Part shown: positions 1 to 6,601 of the stretch, one piece after another
How the letters are laid out: every line of letters starts with the position of its first letter
Position numbering within the stretch: the first letter of the stretch is position 1
Assembly: GCA_905235285.1 (NCBI GenBank)
Contig: CAJOLI010000005.1
Location: 1 to 64,000 of the forward strand
Direction: 5' to 3'
DNA: 64,000 nucleotides
Source of the DNA: an uncultured Bacteroidaceae bacterium
Lineage (GTDB): Bacteria; Bacteroidota; Bacteroidia; Bacteroidales; Bacteroidaceae
Program-made: the position numbers and the translations under genes
The notes under the pieces: model-generated
What the model was told of the DNA's origin: nothing
Seen by the model: the letters and a program-made list of their open reading frames with translations, nothing else
The model's database searches: none

Positions 1-125
1 AAAGGTACGGCAACTTCGCGAAACCGCCAAACGTTTTGGCAACTTTTTTGCGAAAAGACTGAGATTTTATTGGAATATAGCCACGAATCTGGTTGAAAAT
101 GGCCGCGAATACTGATGGAAACGGC

Positions 126-240
126 CGCGAATTCTATTTAAGGCGAACGCGAAGTCTATTTAAGACGAACACGAATTTTATTTAAGGCGAACGCGAATTC
201 TATTTAAGACGAACACGAATTACACGAATTACACGAATTT
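126..240. repeat. 22-bp tandem repeat array (4 units plus 9-bp tail)
   Basis: Four 22-bp units of the form CGCGAATTCTATTTAAGGCG+AA start at 126, 148, 170 and 192, with a few substitutions (GGC/GAC; CGCG/CACG). The array then runs into three copies of a 9-bp unit, ACACGAATT, at about 214-240. Seen directly in the sequence; no function is claimed. Confidence 0.85.
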
Positions 241-626
241 ATTTTCACGGAGTTTGTGGGGGAGGAGTAGTTTGTGGGGGATGAATTTAGACTTGCGCGC
301 GCGTACATTATATTATATGTGCTGCGGCGTTTACTGAATGATACGGCAGGCGCGGCACAAAAGGTTTTTAATCTCCGCGTCATGGCGTGCGTTACAAACG
401 AAGCTTGTCATATCTTCTGGTCATGAGCCTAAATCTACGTAAGATTTATGTAGAATTTATGCAGGATAGATAAACAAGCACCTACAAGATAACTGAAATA
501 TAATATAGACACCTACTATGTATTATATTAATATACAATAGGTTGTATAAATATATAGTAGTGTAGGTGTATATTCTCAACTTAATGGGAAATGAATAGA
601 GATTCCGATAGGAAGGATTAAGGGTG

Positions 627-724
627 GGTTGGGCGATGAACGCGGGTGAGTTGGGCGATGCACGCGGGTAAGTTGGGCGATGCACGCGGGTGGGTTGGGC
701 GATGCACGCGGGTGGGTTGGGCGG
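627..724. repeat. 22-bp tandem repeat array (4.5 units)
   Basis: Units of GGTTGGGCGATGCACGCGGG+TG begin at 627, 649, 671 and 693, and a partial unit ends at 724. The first unit has GATGAACG instead of GATGCACG. On the minus strand it could read as Pro/His/Arg repeats, but without a plausible start or context, so I treat it as a non-coding minisatellite. Confidence 0.85.
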
Positions 725-888
725 AAGTCCTTTACGTTTGGGGTAAAGGATGAAATTCTGCTCCGAAGAGAGGCCGTATGGAAAAAAGGTGATACGATGG
801 CATAAGACGCCTCAACCTGCTCATCGGAGTCAGCTATCATTTCTGAGTCAGACGAGAAGGCGGCGGTGAAACGAAAAAAAATCAGGTG

Positions 889-1806
889 CTAAACGGGCAA
901 CGGTTTTACGATTTTCTCCAGAGGATCGTGACCTTCTTTCTGTTGCCTGCGAATGTCTTTGTGTAGTTGGAATTTCTCCTTGGCGCGTGCCTCGGCGGCC
1001 TCGGCAGCGGTGTTTCCGGGTGTGTCTTCGGGTGTGATGCGCATGGTACCGGCCAAGTTGATGAGGTCTTTCACAACTTCGCCGCCGACGATGAGCCCTG
1101 CGGCAGCAGGCACGAACGCGTTTGATGCGGGAATGTCGCGCCGCTCGGTACACTTGCGCATGCCTTTGTCGGGGCAGATGCAGTGGAAGCGGCACGAGAT
1201 GTCGGGCTGGTCGATGGGGCGCAGGGGTTGCTCTTCGCTATATACCACTTTCAGGTGGGTGATGCCTTCCTTGCGGAGGGTCGTGCGCATGACTTTCGCC
1301 AGCGGATCCATTTGTGTCTTCGAGAGGTCAGTCACGCGGAACGCGGTCGGGTCGAGCTTGTTGGCAGCGCCCATGCAGCTGATGATGGGAATATGGAGTC
1401 GGTGGCAGCGCCGTACGAGCTCGAGCTTTGCCTTCACGGTGTCGATGCAGTCGACAACGTAGTCGAAGGCAGAGAGGTCGATGTCGTCGGCATTGTCAGG
1501 ATGGTAAAACATCTGGTAGCGGTGTACGATGCAGCGAGGGTTGATGTCGCGGATGCGCTCGGCGGCGACGTCCACCTTGTGCTTGCCGATGGTTGAGATG
1601 AGCGCATGAATCTGACGGTTGATGTTTGTCATGCACACGCGGTCGTCGTCAAAGAGGTCGAGCTCGCCGACACCGCTTCGTGCGAGTACCTCAACGACAT
1701 AACCTCCCACGCCTCCAACGCCGAACACGGCGACGCGTGCGCCGTGCAGCGTGTCGATGGCTGGCCGGCCAAAGAGCAGTTGGGTTCTTGAGAATTGATT
1801 TTGCAT
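889..1806 (-). CDS. tcdA: tRNA threonylcarbamoyladenosine dehydratase (ThiF/E1-like)
   Basis: This is a cytosolic E1-like enzyme. By family knowledge it uses ATP to cyclise t6A37 of ANN-decoding tRNAs to ct6A. The nucleotide-binding loop GVGGVGG lies at about residues 29-35. It is followed by the acidic/basic DDDRVCMTNINRQ block typical of ThiF folds and by the VVDCIDTVKAKLELV helix. The C-terminal 50 residues are a charged Ala/Glu/Lys extension beyond the E. coli protein. I chose the ATG at 1806, which follows an AGGAGG and gives the family-like start MQNQFSRTQLL. An in-frame GTG at 1854 would add 16 residues without homology value. It is a single gene. TACCTTTG at 1904-1911 on the minus strand fits a Bacteroidota -7 box. 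Confidence 0.9.
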   Translation of the reverse strand: MQNQFSRTQLLFGRPAIDTLHGARVAVFGVGGVGGYVVEVLARSGVGELDLFDDDRVCMTNINRQIHALISTIGKHKVDVAAERIRDINPRCIVHRYQMFYHPDNADDIDLSAFDYVVDCIDTVKAKLELVRRCHRLHIPIISCMGAANKLDPTAFRVTDLSKTQMDPLAKVMRTTLRKEGITHLKVVYSEEQPLRPIDQPDISCRFHCICPDKGMRKCTERRDIPASNAFVPAAAGLIVGGEVVKDLINLAGTMRITPEDTPGNTAAEAAEARAKEKFQLHKDIRRQQKEGHDPLEKIVKPLPV

Positions 1807-1903
1807 TTTGAAGTTGTTTTCCTCCTTGACTTTGTCTACCTCTGTCGCGGACACGGCAACACAAACGAGCTTGATAGCCCTCGGTTTGTTGTCATCTGGG
1901 TTG

Positions 1904-1911
1904 CAAAGGTA
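1904..1911 (-). promoter_or_regulatory. putative -7 promoter box for tcdA
   Basis: The minus strand reads TACCTTTG, matching the Bacteroidota -7 consensus TAnnTTTG. It lies about 98 nt upstream of the chosen tcdA ATG. I see no clear TTTG -33 element at the usual spacing, so this is tentative. Confidence 0.4.
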
Positions 1912-1965
1912 ATAAAAAAATGAAAAGATAAGAGCTAAAAAGGTGAAAAGTAAACAAAGAGTGTA

Positions 1966-2434
1966 GAAAATATTACCCCTTCATACCAATATACCTACGA
2001 TTACAACAACACGGACAACGCCCTCTATCGACTGGATATGTTGGCCGAAAGGGATAGTTCGACATTCGACATGCTGCCTTCTTCGCGTGACAACCTGAAG
2101 GCGGTGACGGACAGGCAAAACAGCTATGATTTCCGCGAACATACGCATACGCATACAGCTATGTTGAACCTTGGCGGCGACAACGACAAGTTCCTGAAGA
2201 CGAGTGGGCATTGGACATTACGACTGCCCTTGCGCCTTGCCAAGGGGAGCCTCGACTACCACCGGCATTCTTGGAGTCAAGGCATACGATATCCTGGGAC
2301 AGATAAACAGCCGCACTTACTTTATTGACGCACAGGGACGCACGGAGATGACGTCCAACGTCATTCCACGTTACATCTTATTCAGCGCTGCATGGAAATT
2401 CCACAAGTCGCCAAAGAAGAGAACGGATAAGTAA
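1966..2434 (+). pseudogene. remnant of a TonB-dependent / outer-membrane beta-barrel receptor (3' end)
   Basis: There are two plus-strand reading-frame pieces. From about 1966 to 2245 one frame reads like barrel strands and loops (SYQYTYDYNNTDNALYRLD, then DFREHTHTHTAMLNLGGDN). From about 2275 another frame reads AYDILGQINSRTYFIDAQG and ends in YILFSAAWKFHKSP plus basic residues, stop at 2434. That is the usual C-terminal aromatic strand of outer-membrane beta-barrel receptors. A frame change and a likely deletion separate the pieces, and there is no upstream start, plug or signal peptide. I read it as a decayed gene fragment left by a rearrangement. Exact family is inferred from sequence style only. 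Confidence 0.6.
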
Positions 2435-2540
2435 CCATATATTCAGCTATTGAGTTCACCGTCACTGCCAATAACGCCCTATGGTCCGGTGTGTTACGAG
2501 CAGAATGGTCGGAATGTAGATGAGTTTTAGCGGACAGCAA

Positions 2541-2576
2541 AAAGAGAGCCGCCACGGATGTGTGGCGGCTCTCTTT
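2541..2576 (-). terminator. rho-independent terminator
   Basis: A perfect 15-bp stem, AAAGAGAGCCGCCAC / GTGGCGGCTCTCTTT, has a 6-nt loop and sits about 40 nt past the stop of the minus-strand gene ending at 2618. On the minus strand the stem runs into a T-rich stretch. It probably ends that gene and could work in both directions. Confidence 0.8.
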
Positions 2577-2617
2577 AGTGTTAGAGTTAGATCAGCTTAT
2601 GCTGATTGTTGCGTACG

Positions 2618-5600
2618 TTACTTCACGAAGACCTTCTTGCCATTCATGATGTACACTCCGGCAGCAGTGGGCTTGCTGATGCGACGGCCCTGCAGGTCGA
2701 AGATACCGCTTACGCTGGTGCTTGCCTTCTCGATGTCGGCAATACCGTCGCCGGTGCCATTCAGTTCAGCGAGCAGAGTCTCCAGATCTTTGGCCGAACC
2801 CATTCTGGTGATGATGAAGCTGGTAGCATCGCTGCCGATGAGAGTGAAGTTCGGGTTGCTGATGGTGAGGTCTGTAACTTCGGTGAGGGCAGCGCGGAAG
2901 GCATCCTTGGTAGCTCCATCGAACTTGTTGCCGCTGTCGCCCAGGAAGTAAGCCACGTTGGCATTGCGTGCGCTGAGGTCGAAGTAAACGAGGAAGCCTT
3001 CCTCGCCGATGGTGTACTCTGTGTTGCTAGCATTGCCACGGAGATGCTGCTCGTTGACGACGGCAGTCTCGCTGAAGGCTGCAACGGTAGAGGTGTAGCC
3101 GAGCTTCATGTCGCCGTAGTTCTGCGTAACTCCGGAAACAAATGCAGTAGGCAGAGCCACGTAGAACACAATCTTGTGGTCGCCAAGGTAGAATTTATCT
3201 GTAGCGTTCTTAATGTCGGCACGCTTGTTGTTGTCGGTACCGGCGTTGGCTGTCATGGTGCCATCCTCGTTAACGACTACAGAACCGCCTGTGCGGGTGG
3301 AAACCCAGTTTGTGGAGATAGGCCAGTAGTTGACGGGATCAATCCGCTCGGGCTCGTTGAAGTTGCCTTCGAGGTAGTAGAGCTCAATCTCGGTAGCGCT
3401 GAGCGGGTTGCCTGCGTTGTCGCCCTTGATGGCGATGTAGTTGAACTTCTCTTTGCCTGTGTTGATGAAGGTAATGGAACGCTCGTCAGCATTGGCTGAT
3501 ACAGCTCCTGAGAAGCCGGTGTGCTGCCAGAGTCCACCACCGTTGGGGACGTAGTTGCCGTAAGCATCGGTAGCGACGTCGAGATCTTCTATGGTGTAGA
3601 AGAAGACGTTGGTGGAGTACTCATTGCTGCCTTCGGTGGTCTTGTAGAACACTTTCAGGCTTTGGAAGTCCTTGAGTCCTTCGGGCAGGGCGATGACGTA
3701 GTAGACGTCGGCGCGTCCGTCGGTGAGAATAGCGTCGGTGTTGCCGTCGGTGAGTTCTGCAATCTGGGCTGCGTAGGTCTCGGTGACATCGGCATTGTCG
3801 GCAGTAACAGCCTTCATGTAGTCTGTGAGATACTTAACCTTGACAGTCTCTTTGCTCTCCTGTCCTTCGCCGGGCTTGTCCTCGAAGTTGCCATCGTCGT
3901 AGTAGTAGAACTCGATTTCAGTAGCGCTGAGCGGGTTTTCGCCGTTGTCGCCACGTAATGCGATGTAAGCTACGCTCTCGTTGTTAGTGTTTGAGATGGT
4001 TGTTACGCCATTAGCTGCATCGTTCTCGACAGCTCCAGAGAAGCCGGTGTGTTGCCAGAGTCCGCCGCCATTGGGTACGTAGTTGGCGAAGTTGTCGGCA
4101 GTGACATCGAGCTCGTCGGCGGTGTAGAAGAAGACGTTGGTGGAGTAGTCGTTGCCGCCCTTGTAGTAGACTTTGAGGCTATGGAACTTGCGAATGGCCT
4201 CGGGGACGGCGATGACGAAGTAGACGTCGGAGGTGCCGGAGGTGAGGTTCTCGGTGGTGTTGCCGTCAGTGAGCTGTGCGATGGCGTCAACGTAAGCATC
4301 GGTGAGGTCTCCGTTGCTTGCGTTCATAGCCTTGATGTACTGTCCGAGGTATTCAACCTTCTTGACGTCGTATTGAGGAGCCTCATAGACGGGGTTCTCA
4401 GGCAGTGTAGCCACTACAGCTGCCTTCTGGTCGGCGGTGAAGCTCTCCTCGGGTATGGCGTCGATGCTCTCATAAGGTCGAATCCAGTCGATCATGACGG
4501 CTTGCTTGGTACTCTGGAAGGTTGCGTTCATACCCATATACTGAGCAGAATAGCCAACCTGACCTACGGTGAAGCCGCAGTCGGTGAGGTGCCAGTAGTA
4601 GACGTCGCCCTTATGTCCGGCAGCGTTGGCGAGGTTGAGCTGTGGCTCGATGCCGCCCTTCTGGATGAAGAAGGAGAAGCTCCAGCCGCTGAGATCTACA
4701 TTCTCGTCGGTGCCTGCAATCTTGACGGCGATGTAGGGGCAGTAGATGGGGTTGACAATCTCGAGGTAAGTGGAGTCGCGCACCTGGTCAATGGGGTCGC
4801 GCGAGGACTGATTGGCATACTTGCCATTCTCACGGCAGATGCCGGCGCCGTTGTTGGCCGAGGTGAGCATGCTCTGCTCGTCAATAGCGGGCACGATGGG
4901 CGTCTGTGCGAGGGTGTCCTCGTTGGCATAGTATGGGTTGTCGACAGAGATGGTGAATATACCGTTAGTCTGACCTACGCGGGTGTACATACGCCATTTG
5001 TTCAAGCGCCAGCCTTCGACGATGTTGCCGGCGTTGAGGCCGAACTTGTCAGCGAACTCATCGGTAACCTTCTTGGCTGGTTCGTTGAACTCCCAGCCCT
5101 TGAAGTTGACTGCAGCCTCTTCGTCGTCCTTGATGTAGGACGAGGGTGTGAGCATGAAGGTGTAGGGGATAATCTCCTCGAACGACTCGTAGGCGGGGAA
5201 CTCCTCGGTAGTGGCGAGTGAGCCGTCTTCGTCAAGATAGTAGAAATAGTTGCCTGCCTTGAAGTCGTAGAGGGCATCCTCGCCGTCGCTGTAGCGCATG
5301 GTGAACACGAACTTGGCAGGATTGCTTGATGTGACCTGCTTAGCATCGACGAGCATCAGCGTGGAGCCGGTCTGGATGACTACGCCGTCAGCCGTAGCGA
5401 GCTGATAGGACTGCTGCCCGTTGATAACATCGCTCTTGGAAACAGAGAAAGGCACAGCCTCGTCGGGCAGGCAGCTTTGGAGTACGTAGCCCGTGTAGTT
5501 GCCCACGGTGGTCTGTTCGGAGGCAAGCTTAAGACCACTCTCCTGCGAAGCGGTGGTGATGGTGCAGTAGAACTCATCGTCGCCGAGCTTGTAGGTGATA

Positions 5601-6496
5601 TTGCCCATGAAGGCTTCGGTGGCAGCAATGAGCTTGTCGCCAGCGGCAGCGAGCTGAGCCTCGTCGGTGACGTTGTTGTCGAGGAGAGCCTGAGCTTCGG
5701 CGATGGTGCCGTTGAGGACGCTTACGGCATCGGGGTCGCTCATGGCGAACTCGGTGGTGTAAGTCTGAGCCTCAGCGATAGCACGCTCGAGGTCGAGTTG
5801 CTTGTCGCTGTAAGAGCTGTTCTTGAGCAGAACGCCATAGATCTCTACTTCTGAGAGGTAGAAGTAGTTGGACCAGTCGTACACGGCAACGTAGCGGTAC
5901 TTGATGTGGTTGCCAGCCTTGACAGTCGTGGCGTAGTAGCCTGGCTCGTTCTCCGAGGGGTTCTCGGTGCCGGTTACCCAATTATTGACGTTTGTCACAA
6001 TTGACGAGAACGACTGGTTTGAGCCGTTGGTGCGAAGAAGCTTAGAATCATTAGTCTCATATTGAGCCTTCTGATATTTGGCTTCGACACAGCTCTCGGT
6101 GAAGGGGCCGTCGGCCGTGGGGCCTGCGAAGGCCACGAAGACAGTGCCCTGCTGGTGGCGCTGGAAGTAACCGTCGTTGTAAAGGACAATCTTCTGCAGG
6201 TCGATACCTTCCTCGCCGAAGTCGAAGACAAGGAATCCTTGGTTGGCACCAACGAAGTTCTCGCCGTCGTAGTCGCCTGCTTCGGAGCTCTCGATGCCGC
6301 GGCAGTCGATGAACTTGCCGTCGTAGGCATAGGCGATGCGTGGATAGGGATCGGCCATGATGTCGTTGCCATCGGCATCGACGCCGACCTTCAAGGGCTC
6401 GAGAGCCTGGTAGTTGCCAGCACGCATGTAGTACACGGTGCAGACATCAGGGTCAGCAAGGTTGAGCTTGTACTTTGTCAGAGCATCTCCTGCCAA
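2618..6496 (-). CDS. large exported discoidin/FIVAR-like surface protein with type IX-like tail
   Basis: The frame encodes 1292 residues. Residues about 90-220 resemble an F5/8-type C (discoidin-like) fold (YVAVYDWSNYFYLSEVEIYG). About 230-295 is a FIVAR-like helical segment (AIAEAQ.../AQALLDNN). About 700-860 and 865-1030 are two tandem, closely similar modules, each with DVYFVIAVPE, YSTNVFFYT, NYVPNGGGLWQHTGFSGAV and NPLSATEIE. The last 40 residues (IFDLQGRRISKPTA...MNGKKVFVK) resemble the Prevotella form of the type IX sorting tail. The protein is probably surface-attached or secreted and carbohydrate-binding (inference). The frame opens at a TTG within the mature region. The true ATG and signal peptide lie at 6551 in another frame (see next entry). 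No catalytic motif was recognised. Confidence 0.75.
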   Translation of the reverse strand: MAGDALTKYKLNLADPDVCTVYYMRAGNYQALEPLKVGVDADGNDIMADPYPRIAYAYDGKFIDCRGIESSEAGDYDGENFVGANQGFLVFDFGEEGIDLQKIVLYNDGYFQRHQQGTVFVAFAGPTADGPFTESCVEAKYQKAQYETNDSKLLRTNGSNQSFSSIVTNVNNWVTGTENPSENEPGYYATTVKAGNHIKYRYVAVYDWSNYFYLSEVEIYGVLLKNSSYSDKQLDLERAIAEAQTYTTEFAMSDPDAVSVLNGTIAEAQALLDNNVTDEAQLAAAGDKLIAATEAFMGNITYKLGDDEFYCTITTASQESGLKLASEQTTVGNYTGYVLQSCLPDEAVPFSVSKSDVINGQQSYQLATADGVVIQTGSTLMLVDAKQVTSSNPAKFVFTMRYSDGEDALYDFKAGNYFYYLDEDGSLATTEEFPAYESFEEIIPYTFMLTPSSYIKDDEEAAVNFKGWEFNEPAKKVTDEFADKFGLNAGNIVEGWRLNKWRMYTRVGQTNGIFTISVDNPYYANEDTLAQTPIVPAIDEQSMLTSANNGAGICRENGKYANQSSRDPIDQVRDSTYLEIVNPIYCPYIAVKIAGTDENVDLSGWSFSFFIQKGGIEPQLNLANAAGHKGDVYYWHLTDCGFTVGQVGYSAQYMGMNATFQSTKQAVMIDWIRPYESIDAIPEESFTADQKAAVVATLPENPVYEAPQYDVKKVEYLGQYIKAMNASNGDLTDAYVDAIAQLTDGNTTENLTSGTSDVYFVIAVPEAIRKFHSLKVYYKGGNDYSTNVFFYTADELDVTADNFANYVPNGGGLWQHTGFSGAVENDAANGVTTISNTNNESVAYIALRGDNGENPLSATEIEFYYYDDGNFEDKPGEGQESKETVKVKYLTDYMKAVTADNADVTETYAAQIAELTDGNTDAILTDGRADVYYVIALPEGLKDFQSLKVFYKTTEGSNEYSTNVFFYTIEDLDVATDAYGNYVPNGGGLWQHTGFSGAVSANADERSITFINTGKEKFNYIAIKGDNAGNPLSATEIELYYLEGNFNEPERIDPVNYWPISTNWVSTRTGGSVVVNEDGTMTANAGTDNNKRADIKNATDKFYLGDHKIVFYVALPTAFVSGVTQNYGDMKLGYTSTVAAFSETAVVNEQHLRGNASNTEYTIGEEGFLVYFDLSARNANVAYFLGDSGNKFDGATKDAFRAALTEVTDLTISNPNFTLIGSDATSFIITRMGSAKDLETLLAELNGTGDGIADIEKASTSVSGIFDLQGRRISKPTAAGVYIMNGKKVFVK

Positions 6497-6551
6497 AGCA
6501 TCCTGCGCACAATGCTATGCCTGAGAGCAAATTACGTAGAATGTTTCTCAT
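6497..6551 (-). other. out-of-frame signal peptide of the 2618-6496 gene
   Basis: ATG at 6551 (minus) starts MRNILRNLLSGIAL, a good signal-peptide core. Removing one base around TTGTGCG would continue it as ALAQDALAG into the large frame and give a proper cleavage site. As given, the ATG frame runs on into Cys/Arg-rich text. So the gene carries a one-base insertion here, real or from sequencing or assembly. Confidence 0.7.
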
Positions 6552-6601
6552 AATGTTTGTTATTAAAAAGTTAGTTAATAGAATTAGTTGAACCTTTCAA
6601 T

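Larger units (their letters stand above)
1..888. other. gene-free region with tandem repeats
   Basis: No convincing gene is visible. Short open frames here are low-complexity translations of repeats (Pro/Arg/His-rich) or AT-rich sequence. The stretch holds two tandem arrays (126-240 and 627-724). Between them is an AT-rich part with an imperfect inverted repeat: ACACCTACTA near 509 pairs loosely with TAGTGTAGGTGT ending near 573. It lies downstream of tcdA, which is transcribed toward it. Confidence 0.6.

Noticed and set aside
126-724. Possible CRISPR array
   Set aside because: The repeats are contiguous 22-bp units without unique spacers and there are no cas genes.
482-840. Two minus-strand frames of 67 and 87 codons
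   Set aside because: They translate the 22-bp tandem array (Pro/His/Arg repeats) and AT-rich DNA; no start context or homology style.
2606-3499. Long plus-strand open frame (297 codons) opposite the discoidin-like gene
   Set aside because: It is the antisense shadow of a high-GC3 coding region; it has no ribosome site, family features or context.
4049-5221. 390-codon plus-strand frame rich in Val/Gly/Asp
   Set aside because: It mirrors the codon pattern of the minus-strand gene, with composition typical of antisense frames.
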